Part shown: positions 12,201 through 22,493 of the stretch, piece by piece
Layout of the letters: each line of letters opens with the position of its first letter
Numbering within the stretch: position 1 is the first letter of the stretch
Assembly: GCA_021527695.1 (NCBI GenBank)
Contig: JAKFAO010000005.1
Location: forward strand, 1,612,001-1,676,000
Source of the DNA: Naematelia aurantialba
Taxonomy: Eukaryota > Basidiomycota > Tremellomycetes > Tremellales > Naemateliaceae
Length of the DNA stretch: 64,000 nucleotides
Direction: 5' to 3'
The notes under the pieces: model-generated
Told to the model about the DNA's origin: nothing
The model's input: only the letters and a program-made list of their open reading frames with translations
Database searches by the model: none
Translations under genes and position numbers: made by a program

Positions 12201-12699
12201 CTGCTGCCTGGCCGAAAGAAGAGGTTCGCGGAGACACCGAGTCGCCCAGAGGATGATACGGCTGAACCTCGTCTCCGGAGACGAGGGTCTCTAGAGTTGG
12301 TCGATGCTGCGATGCAGGGCTGTTGTCCCAACGTCGGGCGGCCACCCTAGGCGGAGTAGATGTATACCCATCAACCGGAACAACGTCCCCATACTCTCGA
12401 CCCAGATCACCACGCGAAACCTGAACGCCTCCCTGATAGTAGCTTCCATCGGCTTGTGGATCGTCTCTTGAGACTGAGAGGTCCATCTCGGTGCCGAACG
12501 GCTGTTCACTGCCATCGAAGTGCTCTTGGTCGTCATCGTATCCATCATCCTGGTCGTGGTGATGATGAGTGTGCTGACCGTGGACGCCGTGCACTGTCGA
12601 GTCTGAGGCCATGGTACCGACTGGAGACATGTCTGTTCGAGAGAACCGGACTTTCGAGTTTTGCCGCTTCAAAGCTGGCCGGGGGTATGGGGAAGTCAT
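9244..12699 (-). CDS. Prm10-like membrane protein of the ThrE / DUF1212 family
   Basis: The long first exon (12699 to about 11210) encodes some 490 mostly disordered residues rich in Ser, Arg, Pro and Asp, including phosphorylation-prone SPRxxS stretches. The following exons (about 11150-10650, 10600-10350, 10320-9800, 9660-9244) encode the ThrE-type core: MTFGAPSHRIESQLAATALV, then VHDRLDAAEGTRRIHDLL, then repeated hydrophobic segments (LWQRMILAFLCSGIICPLGF, PPIYLLLLVPAFSILLSLW, LPVMVLISCVGFLTNTLAN, VFGGTAFTSMVTGVLFLVP). The C-terminus is close to VGLFGSGLLIYSFGRKKG. ThrE proteins are predicted amino-acid exporters. Yeast Prm10 is pheromone-regulated with an unproven transport role. The start ATG is at 12699. 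The exact stop rests on my splice choice after 9365, and the alternative frame stays open through a repeat. Confidence 0.82.
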
Positions 12700-13153
12700 C
12701 TTGTGTTGCTAGACGTCTCTTCCAGGCCTGTCGGGGAGTTCCTCGACGTCGCCGAAGAGAACACTGTTCGGTGAACCAACCAAGTGAAGAACGAATGTTG
12801 AATGTCTGGCAGTCAGCAGAAAATGGGTGACAGTGGTACTCAAGGCAGCCGTCCAGATTGATATCATCAGTATGTTAGCGGTGTTGACGCTTCTTCGATT
12901 GTTCCCTCAGTCGTCACAAACACTGCACAAACGTACCCAAATGTCCTGAAACCGACCAGCCATATCAGCCTTCTGAAGGCACATCCAAGCCTGAGGGATC
13001 CAAATCGTGAGAAAAGATCGACGTTGCCAAACGCCGTCGGCCGAGGTTGGTGTTGACTCGACATGCCGTCAGGTCCCTCATCCTTCAATCACCAGCGTCA
13101 GTTTCCAGGATTAGAGCCAGCGCCGCCCTTGGTATCTTTACATGCGATCACCA
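12700..13153. other. intergenic, promoter side of the Prm10-like gene
   Basis: About 450 bases between two minus-strand genes. No coding exon is supported here. Confidence 0.45.
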
Positions 13154-13873
13154 TCAAGCCCCCTTGGCATTATATCTCAGAGCCTCCATTGATTTTAGTC
13201 GTTTCTCCATATCCCTCTCTCCTCGTCTCTGTATCTCCACCGCTCCGGAAACAAGCTCCGGCAACGCCCATCTTGCGACCTGGACGTAATTCCGCTCCCT
13301 GCCTGTCGCTACGAAAGCAATGACGAAGAGCGCGAGCTGTGTGAGGACGATGTATGCGTGGAATCTCTTTGTGAATGGCGATAGCAGGGGAATGTATGAT
13401 GGGGTTAGAGAGAGTGGAAGAAGGGCAGTCTGGAAGAGGCAGAGCACGATGAAGGGCAGCGACGCAGTATCGAGCTGTCGAAGAAAGTGGACAAACGAGC
13501 TGGCATGTCGTCAGTATGTATTCATACTTTACGGTTGTATGGCATGTATGGCATTGAACTGACAGGAAGAGAACGACAAGTACGCCGACGTCGAGGGTGT
13601 AATGCGCTTGTTCGTTGTTACGTCGATTCTGGCGCCGAAGATACTTGATCTCTTCTTCTTGCTCTTCCCAGGATAAGTATTGCACAATCATCACACCAGT
13701 GGTCCATGTGGCAGCTGACCTTGCTCATCCATCACTCGCGTATCTAGTGATATGAGCTAGGTATCCTGGACGTCGGAAATGAGTAGCTGACCTTCAACAT
13801 TCTTAGCCTTCTCTTTGTTCTTGGTCTGGGCAGAGGAGCGCTGCCGTGCATTTCCGCTACTAGGGCGAGGCAT
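13154..13873 (-). CDS. small integral membrane protein, unknown
   Basis: Three exons: ATG at 13873 to about 13795, then about 13722-13572, then about 13499-13154. The N-terminus is basic and polar (MPRPSSGNARQRSSAQTKNK). After the first intron the protein continues ARSAATWTTGVMIVQYLSW, a charged linker EEQEEEIKYLRRQNRRNNEQ, then hydrophobic segments LDVGVLVVLFL, LPFIVLCLFQTALLPLSL and AYIVLTQLALFVIAFVATG. The C-terminus is again charged. I count three or four membrane spans in about 190 residues. It looks like a small ER or organelle membrane protein, but I do not recognise the family. It is divergent from the proteasome gene, with a 356-base shared promoter. Confidence 0.65.
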
Positions 13874-14229
13874 ATCGACTGGCTATCCTAGATGTTACTG
13901 TCTCGTTGCTCTCCTCAGTAGCTTTGCAGCTGTCAGAGGTGAAGACTTCTGTTCGAGGCAGAACAGGGACCCACATGGGTCTCTTGCGTCCTGGAGGCCT
14001 GGAAGCACCTCCACTCGACGTTCGTTACGTAACGAAATGTTGAACCGCGCGTCGTTGAGCTGCTCGTCCGTCGCTGCTCTGTCGACGGTCAGACGCTTGC
14101 ACCCCGACGTCTTCTGCTTGTATCGCCATTAGGACAGCGAGCCGTCTTTCTAAGAATCAGGAAATCAGCGTTATCCTTCCCTCATCTCGTTCTGCTGTCT
14201 GAAGCGATCAACGGTAACAGTCCGTCACG
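13874..14229. promoter_or_regulatory. shared divergent promoter with a bZIP-like palindrome
   Basis: 356 bases between two divergent start codons (13873 on - and 14230 on +). It contains a perfect 16-bp palindrome, TTCGTTACGTAACGAA, at 14021-14036. Its core TTACGTAA matches the type of site bound by Yap/CREB-like bZIP factors. That factors act here is inference. Confidence 0.5.
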
Positions 14230-15803
14230 ATGTCAAGATCTTACGACCGAGGTGAGTGACGATCCAGTGCTTGTCAAATGCGGTCTAGCGAACACGCACG
14301 ATGCTGCCCCTTTGATGAGCTCGCCTCTTTGGAAAACACTGCTCGGCTGGAGGCATCGCTGACATGTCCCTAGCACTCACGGTCTTCTCTCCTGATGGTC
14401 ACGTACGTCCCCCTTGCCCTACCTATCTCATGAGACTTATCCTAGTAGCTCTTCCAGGTCGACTATGCAGCTGAAGCAGTCCGTCGCGGCACTTGTGCTG
14501 TACGTCGCCCTTCCGCGTTTTGTGCACCGTCTCGCAAGCTGACCGAATGACGCAGGTTGGAGTCCGCGGGGCATCTTGTGTCGTCCTTGGCGTTGAGAAA
14601 AAGTCGGCTCTGCAGCTGCAAGATCCCAGGACGGTGAGGAAGGTGGCCATGTTGGACGACCACGTCTGTATCGCTTTCGCAGGTGCGTCTCTTTCTCTCC
14701 TTCCTTCGTCTCCCTTTCCTTCTTTCTTTTCTTTCCTACCCCTTTCCACTGCTGGATTTCTCTCTTCCACATTACGTCTCCTTGTCCCTGCCTTCTGTTC
14801 CCCACATGGTCGGTGGAGGCATGGGGCTAACAGCGATCAGGATTGACTGCGGACGGGCGAATTCTCATCGACAAGGCGAGGGTGGAGTGCCAGTCGCACC
14901 GACTCACAGTCGAGGACCCAGTCAGCATCGAATATATAACAAAGCACATTGCAGGGATCCAGCAGGTGCGTCGCACCTTCTTGATGTTACAACCTGGCAC
15001 CGCTAGCGTAGCCTGCATCGTATTGTTGCTGATTCGTCTTAAAGAGGTACACCCAATCAGGTGGTGTGCGCCCGTTCGGTATCTCTACCCTCATTGTTGG
15101 CTTTGACCCCCACGACACCATTCCCCGTCTGTACCAGACGGAGCCCAGTGGTATCTTCTCCGCATGGAAGGTGAGTCATCACTCGCCCCTTCCGTCCCCA
15201 GTCGTGAAAACTCCAACTTTGCCCCCTTCTGCGTCTTGTGATTGAGGGGCAAGGACGCCGCTGACCATGCCCTCTAGGCTTGCTCGATCGGCCGATCGTC
15301 CAAGACTGTACGCGAGTTCCTGGAGAAAAACTACACCGACCAGCTCTCGCGAGCCGACACGATCAAGTTGACAGTGAAATCGCTGCTTGAGGTCGTCCAG
15401 ACGGGAGCCAAGAACATTGAAATCAGCGTCATGGAGTCGTACGGAGTGATCACCGTGAGCCAATGCCCTTTCTCCCTTCTCCAAATCTCATACGCTGCTC
15501 CATGATATGAGACAAGTGGCACGAGTTGAAAGTTTGCTGTGGCTGACAGTGCAGAACCTGGAGCAAACGGAGATTGAGCAGATCGTGGCTACCATCGAGG
15601 CAGAGAAGGAAGCAGAGGCAGAGAGGAAACGTCAGCGAATCGCGCAGACCCAGGCGGGACAGGCTTCCATGGCTATGGGCGGTCTGAGCGGGACGGATAC
15701 GCCTGGTGCAGCGGGCGGGGAAGCCGAAGCTGACGCGAGCGCCGAGGGAACGGGCGGAGCGGGCGACGCAGGCAACACAGGCGCGGAGAGTGGTGTTCAA
15801 TAA
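14230..15803 (+). CDS. PRE6: 20S proteasome subunit alpha 4 (PSMA7 / Pre6)
   Basis: An intron-rich gene with exons at 14230-14251, 14374-14402, 14449-14499 and several more to the TAA at 15803. The product follows human PSMA7 closely: [20 protein letters not shown] (alpha-type N-terminal signature), [93 protein letters not shown] and [14 protein letters not shown]. Alpha subunits are non-catalytic and form the gate ring. The C-terminus is longer than usual: after the usual acidic/basic helix, a low-complexity Ala/Gly/Glu tail of about 50 residues follows ([10 protein letters not shown] to GAESGVQ). It converges with VPS72, with only 112 bases between the two stop codons. Confidence 0.95.
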
Positions 15804-15915
15804 AGCTCATACAGCACGCGACACGATGCATCTGTACATGATACAACATTGAGATTGCAGGTGTAGCCGCAGGTATGGGCTGCTCAGAGACTGGTCCGAG
15901 GGCGAGGACTCGGGA

Positions 15916-18215
15916 CTAGCGCTTTGTCTTCCCTTTGCCCTTGGCCTTGACCTTTTTGGAAGGTGGACGGTCTTCTGGATCCACTGGCAGGCTTGATTTC
16001 CGCTTCTTTGCTCTGCTTGTTTGCTTGGCCTGTACTGCATCGCCCTCTTCGGCCCCTTCCTCCCCCTGTGCCTCGACCTCGACCTCGACCTCTCCGCCGG
16101 GTTGTTCTTGGATCGCGTCTTTGTCGTCGTCGATCTGCACCCGCTGTCCCGCTGACCAACCGCCACAAACGGCCTCCTTCCACCCCGTCACCCCGTCCAC
16201 CCCGTCTGCGCCTACATCGCCCTCACCGCCCGCCCAGAAGCCCTCTGCATCCCATACGTACCGCTCGGTGGTGAGCGCCTCGATCAGCCGATAGCCCTCT
16301 TTCGTCGCGTACCCCACACCCGTCCGGGGGTGCTTGTACCGCGCCACCTGGCCTGTGAAGGGGCACAGCGGGGGACGGCGGTTGATCGGTCGGTTGCGGG
16401 CGGGAATGTACTGCAGTGATGCCCAGTCTACGTGTGCGCCCAGAATGATGGAGAGTTCCGCAGGGAGACCGCCGGGGATAGAGGATAGGATCAGGTAGTT
16501 GCGCGTGTAGGGGCCGGTCGTGGGCGCTGAGTCAGGTTCGGCGGCGTTGGCGGCGTCGGTCTGAGTGGGCGGTGCGGCGGTGGCGAGAGCGGTGGTGGCC
16601 GCGCCGGTTTCGGTAGTGTTGGCTTGGGCGGGAGGCGGTACGGGAGGCTGAGGGTCGACGGGCGTGGCGGTGGAGGGTGCGTTGGGTAAAACAGGCGTAG
16701 GAACGGGTGCGGAAGTGTCTTCTGGCAAAATTGGAGCCGCAACCGCAAGCGTATCCGGCGTTGCTGGCGTGACAGGAGTGGAATCTACAGCAGGTGTGGC
16801 AGATTCTTCCGGGACTGCCGCTGCCGCTGTTGGTGCAGGTGTGGCGGACTCTTCCGGGACTGTCACTGCTTGTACTGCGACAGGGCTGACGGCTTGATCG
16901 GGCAGTGCAGATGCGGACGCTGGTGCAGACGTGGTGGAGGCCTCGGGTGACGCAGTAGCTGGTGCCGGTGCTGGTGTTGGTGTCGCAGAGTCTTCCTGCA
17001 GTGTAGACGGAGCTGCAGGTGCTGGCGTGGCTGATTTCTCGGGCAGCGCTGCGGTCGGCGGGGCAGGTGTGGGTATCGGCGCCGGCGCCGGCCTTTGCAA
17101 CCCCCGCTTGCCATCACCCAATTTCGTGGTCTCACCCCTTGCCTCGTCCTCCGCAACCTCAACAACAGGCTTCCCGACCGTCCTGCTGACCCAAGTCCAC
17201 CGTGGCCCCTTGACTCGCTTCCGCCCCACTCTCCTCAACTCTCTCCGTTCCTCTTCGCGCCGCAACCATCCCGCCAATTCTTCCTTATTTCTCTCCTCCT
17301 GGTCGAGCGCAGCAGCGATCAACTCGGCTTGCGTCATGTGGCGCACACCCCTGACCTCCCCGCCTTCATGCAGCGCTTTCCGGCCCTTGCGCTTCGGCTC
17401 GTCGTTCTTCCCTTCCAGCCCTTGTTGTTCAGTGCGAAGCGTGGATGCACGGAGCACCGAGCGACGAGCTTCAGAGCGTTGAAGACGCTTGGCATCGCGG
17501 CGCTGTTTTCGCTGAGCCAGGAGAAGGGTGGACGGAGCCATCGTCGAGGGGTCGAAGATATCTAGCAACGACGGGCCCACACCCCCGCCCAGAGGGTTGG
17601 ACGATGAAGCTCCAGAGACGTCGGCGCCGCCAGGGGTATCAGGCGTCGATACGGGATGCAGTGGCGCAGGAGCGGGTCTCTTGGCGCGAGGAAGCGACGC
17701 GAGGGGGTTAAACGAGACTCGCGATTTACCCTTTGCCTAGAGCCGTAAGCCATCAGAGTGTTTAGGCAGTCGTTGGCGGACACACCTTTCTCCTCTCTTC
17801 TCTGAGAAGCTCGCGCTCCATCGCCTCCTCGTCGTGCTCGACCTCTTCATCCGTATCGGCAAACTCGTCGAGGTACACGTCCCGCACCTCCGCTATTTGG
17901 CCTCAGTAAACTGCCACAAACCGAGTCTGCCCAACAACATGGGCCGCACGGACAGCAGGGTAGGACAGTGCATGGTGCCTGCGGCCGGCGAAGGGGTGAT
18001 GTAAGAGGAAAGAGGGAGCTCACGCGGTGCTTCAAACTCCTCGTCATCCTCAACCTCTTTGAAGAGCTCATCGTCATCTTCTTGATGTGCCTTCTCGAGC
18101 AGCTCCCGCATCCTGCCCAGATCAGCGTGTACCCCAAACACAGCACAACCGAGACGTACCGGTTGCCCGCTGTTGCGCGCTTGGAGCGCCCAAGCGCGAC
18201 AGTCTGTTCAGCCAT
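15916..18215 (-). CDS. VPS72: Swc2/VPS72 (YL1) subunit of the SWR1 chromatin-remodelling complex
   Basis: The start at 18215 gives MAEQTVALGRSKRATAGNR, the conserved YL1 N-terminus. Later short exons encode an acidic stretch (HQEDDDELFKEVEDDEEFEA, then DEFADTDEEVEHDEEAMERE), the part that holds H2A.Z-H2B. The large last exon carries FNPLASLRAKRP-like sequence, a basic helical region (QRKQRRDAKRLQRSEARRSV), and near the end the YL1_C domain: RNRPINRRPPLCPFTGQVAR, YKHPRTGVGYATKEGYRLIE. Swc2 recruits SWR1 to nucleosome-depleted DNA and helps exchange H2A for H2A.Z. Between the basic region and YL1_C lies a Pro/Ala/Thr-rich insertion of nearly 190 residues (about 17090-16520) with degenerate EESATPAP units, which I do not expect in the family. 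The C-terminus is Lys-rich. Confidence 0.9.
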
Positions 18216-19126
18216 GTTGCCTACGTCTTGGTCCACGCAGACTACAGTTGAGGAGAGGAAAAATGAAGCCAGATAAAACTGGCCTTGAATCGCGCAGGAG
18301 CGAGGTGGAGGTTTGTGTGGCACCTGGCGTGTTGATGAGATTCAGGTGATTGGCCGTTTAATGGGTGTCTCTATTGAGGAAGCCCTCGTCTTGGCATGCT
18401 TAGAATCTCAGAGACAGCATACAGTGATTAGATTCGGTCTGTGGTTCTACGTGCATGACAGGGTCTATGCCGGGCGTCCGACTTCTGATACGCAGTTCAC
18501 TTTGGGCCAGACCAAGAAGATCGCACCGAGCATTTACATGCCCGACCCTGTCCGTCTTTCCTCCAGACGTGCGCTAGCTCCCCGAGACAAGGTCCGCTAG
18601 GAGCTTGACTCGTTTTCTCAAACTCTCCAGATGGGGCCAGTGAAGAAAGACATCTTGCCGCACAGAACCATTGCCGCTCGGCTCCTTTCAGGCCTCTCTT
18701 TCGCCCGCCGACTTGCTGGGCAAAGCTAGGCCCGGATGACGGTCTTGAGGTGCTCCAGAAGTGTTTCTCTATCATACCCTCATCCACGCTTGCGCCTTTG
18801 AGCCTCGTCTCACCTCAAGGGGTCTCTCCTACCATCTCTCCTCGACGAGACAAGAGCCGGCGCGCGCCGATGACCTCAAAAGTGCCACATGCCGACTATT
18901 GCAGCCTCCACTTTGTTCCCAAATGAAATGCCGCAAATCCCGCTCAGTTTTCGACTGCCGCTTCCCTCCGCACTCCACCTGTCCTGCCAACTTCTTTCGC
19001 CTCTTCTCTCTCTTCTCTCAACCAAACGTCTCTCTGTTCCCTTCTCAGGAGACTTGATACTCCTGCGCTGTGATTGACTTGTGATTCCATCGCCTCGGGC
19101 AGAAAACAAGAAAAGAAGTGGCCAAG
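18216..19126. promoter_or_regulatory. divergent promoter of VPS72 and eEF2, with a pyrimidine-rich leader
   Basis: About 910 bases with no supported gene. The 80 bases before the eEF2 ATG, especially 18985-19050, are strongly C/T-rich (CTTCTCTCTCTTCTCTC), which is common just upstream of highly expressed fungal genes. Confidence 0.5.
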
Positions 19127-22100
19127 ATGGTGAGCCTTGCCTGCTAATTGGATGAGAGAACGTTGATTGCTAATGTCCCTTGCAGGTTAAGTGAGTTCTC
19201 CTGTCTGTTTGTGGTATCCTATCCCTTGTGCCATCACGGACAGCCCCCATACATGAACATCACTATTGTGGATCCTACGGTACCAATTGCCCTCTCTTGT
19301 CCACCGGGGCAAGAGAGGTGGCGCTGTCTATCCCACTTTTGTCCCCCACGATACTCTATTTTTGCTGGATTCGGAGAGAGGATACTGACCGCGTCCAGCT
19401 TCACCGTCGATGAGATCCGTCAATTGATGGTGAGTGATATGCCGGGTTGCTGCTCTCCTTCTGGAGCTGATCCTGCTTAGGACCGGTCCACCAACATCCG
19501 TAACATGTCGGTCATTGCCCACGTCGACCACGGTAAATCCACCCTCACAGACTCGCTTGTCTCCAAGGCCGGTATCATTGCCGGTTCCAAGGCAGGAGAA
19601 ATGCGGTTTACAGACACCCGGTGAGTAAAGCCTGCTGTGCCGGCTCGTCGAGTCTTCACTTACCCACAACTCAGTCAAGACGAAATCGATCGTGGTATCA
19701 CTATCAAGTCGACTGCCATTTCCATGTACTTCCCTCTTGAGAAGGAAGATGTCGCCGATATCAAGCAGAAGACCGACGGCAACGAGTTCCTGATCAACTT
19801 GATCGACTCTCCAGGTCACGTCGACTTCTCGTCTGAAGTCACTGCTGCCCTTCGAGTCACCGACGGGTGAGCTATATCCAATTTGTTTAGGTTACTGTAT
19901 TGATGAAACAGTGCCTTGGTCGTGGTTGACTGTGTTGAGGGTGTATGTGTGCAGACCGAGACCGTGCTTCGGCAGTCGCTCGGTGAACGTGTGAAGCCGG
20001 TCCTCGTTATCAACAAGGTTGACCGAGCCCTCCTTGAGTTGCAGGTCGAGAAGGAGGACCTCTACCAGTCGTTCTGCCGAACCATCGAGTCTGTCAACGT
20101 CATCATCTCGACCTACAACGACGCTGCCCTCGGCGACGTGCAGGTCTACCCCGACCAGGGTACGGTTGCCTTTGCCTCGGGTCTTCATGGCTGGGCCTTC
20201 TCCCTCCGCAACTTCGCCGGCCGATACTCCAAGAAGTTTGGTGTCGACAAGAGCAAGCTCATGCCGAAGCTTTGGGGCGACAACTACTTCAACCCCAAGA
20301 CCAAAAAGTGGACTAAGTCCGCTGAGCCTGGTGTCGAGCGTGCATTCAACATGTTTGTGCTCGACCCCATCTTCCGTATCTTCGACTCGATCATGAACTT
20401 CAAGAAGGACCAAATCCCTACTCTACTTGAGAAGCTTGACATCAAGCTTACCAACGAGGAGAAGGACCTCGAGGGCAAGCCTCTCCTCAAGACTGTCATG
20501 CGCAAGTTCCTGCCCGCTGGTGACGCCCTCCTGGAGATGATTGTCATCAACCTTCCCTCCCCAGTCACCGCCCAGCGATACCGTGTCGAGACTCTGTATG
20601 AGGGTCCCATGGACGACGAGTCTGCCATCGCTATCCGAGACTGTGACGCCAAAGGTCCCCTGATGGTTTACATCTCCAAGATGGTTCCCACCTCGGACAA
20701 GGGTCGATTCTACGCTTTCGGTCGTGTCTTCTCCGGTACTGTTTCCTCTGGCCCGAAGGTCCGTATCCAGGGCCCCAACTTCGTCCCGGGCAAGAAGGAG
20801 GACTCGGTTATCAAGTCGATCCAGCGTACTGTGCTCATGATGGGACGATACGTCGAGTCTATCGAGGACTGCCCGGCTGGCAACATTGTTGGTCTCGTCG
20901 GTGTTGACCAGTTCTTGCTCAAGTCTGGTACCCTCACCACCTCGGAGACTGCCCACAACATGAAAGTCATGAAGTTCTCCGTTTCCCCTGTCGTGCAGGT
21001 TGCCGTCGAATGCAAGAACGCGGCAGACCTTCCCAAGCTTGTCGAAGGTCTTAAACGTCTGTCCAAGTCGGACCCGTGCGTCAAGACCACCCTCAACGAG
21101 AGTGGTGAAATTATCGTCGCTGGTGCTGGTGAGCTCCACCTCGAGATCTGTCTCAACGACCTCGAGAATGAGCATGCCGGTGTACCTCTGCGTCGATCCG
21201 ACCCCGTCGTCGGCTACCGTGAGACCGTCACCATGGAGTCGTCGATGGTTGCGCTTTCCAAGTCGCAGAACAAGCACAACCGTTTGTACGTCAAGGCTGA
21301 GCCACTGGGTGAGGAGCTTGCCAGGGACATTGAGGATGGCCGTGTTGCGCCACGAGATGACCCGAAGATCCGAGCTCGATACCTCGCCGACACTTACGGC
21401 TGGGACGTGACGGACGCGCGTAAAATCTGGACTTTCGGCCCAGACACCACTGGTCCCAACATCTTCCTCGACGGATCCAAGGGTGTGCAATACATGAACG
21501 AAATCAAAGACTCGGTCGTTGCTGCCTTCCAGTGGGCGACCAAGGAGGGTGGTCTTGCAGAGGAGCCTATGCGTGGTATCCGCTTCAACATCTTGGACTG
21601 TACTGTGAGTCATTGTGCCGCTGTCAGAGCAATCTGGTCCTGACAAGTTAGCTTCACGCCGACGCCATTCACCGAGGTGGTGGCCAAATCATCCCTACGG
21701 CTCGACGAGTGTGCTACGCCGCTCAATTGCTGGCGAAGCCTACTCTCCAGGAGCCAATGTTCTTGGTCGAGATCGCCGTCCCCGAGAGCGCGCAGGGTGG
21801 TGTCTACGTGAGTGCCCTATAACCTTATATTCATCAAGATGTCTTACTGACGACGTGTAGTCGTGTATGAACGTTCGACGAGGTCAAGTCTTCTCTGCCG
21901 AGCAACGTCCAGGTACTCCTATGTACACGCTCAAGGCGTACCTCCCCGTCAGCGAGTCGTTTGGCTTCAACGCCGACCTCCGAGCCGCCACCTCTGGCCA
22001 GGCCTTCCCCCAGGCCGTGTTCGACCACTGGGAGGCTCTTAACGGTGACGCGACTGAGAAGGGTAGCAAGGTCAATGGTACGTCTACATGTCTTCGTCTC

Positions 22101-22255
22101 GTCGTGCCTACATATCCATGCCTGGCCTGTTTTGCATGTCGAGAGTCTACAATGGAACTTTGCTGATCACTTTAGAACTCGCCGTCAAGATCCGAACCCG
22201 CAAGGGTCTCAAGCCCGATGTTCCCGCCGTCGACTACTACTACGACAAACTCTAA
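19127..22255 (+). CDS. EFT2: translation elongation factor 2 (eEF2)
   Basis: Nine exons: 19127-19129, 19186-19190, 19399-19429, 19481-19620, 19675-19866, 19912-21604, 21652-21807, 21861-22077 and 22176-22255. They total 2517 nt, an 838-residue protein, the family's usual length. Motifs: AHVDHGKST (P-loop), [11 protein letters not shown] (switch I), [12 protein letters not shown] (G3), [11 protein letters not shown] (G4), and [19 protein letters not shown], whose second His is the diphthamide target. [20 protein letters not shown] and [10 protein letters not shown] follow, and the protein ends YYYDKL. It is a GTPase that translocates the ribosome. The first exon is only the start codon and the second is 5 nt (GTTAA); splicing gives the canonical [14 protein letters not shown]. 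Codon use looks strongly C-ending, fitting high expression. Confidence 0.97.
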
Positions 22256-22493
22256 TCGCTCTTTTGGCGACGAAAGAGGGGTGGTCTCAGTTGTGGTGGA
22301 CGATGTGAGATGCTTAGATTATCATCTTGGGGCTGGGTGGTATCTTCCCCTGTTTTATGTACATGCATGGCGAGATGCAGTTGTTGGTATCTCCATGCGG
22401 CAGTTGCAATGGTTGAACTAGTTTACTGGCACGGTCGATCTGATGTTGCACTCGATCTGCCATTTACAAGAGGCGCCAGGCAACGTCGTCTCC

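Noticed and set aside
20423..21646. 407-codon minus-strand frame across eEF2
   Set aside because: Antisense of a codon-biased gene. The + frame is certain eEF2.
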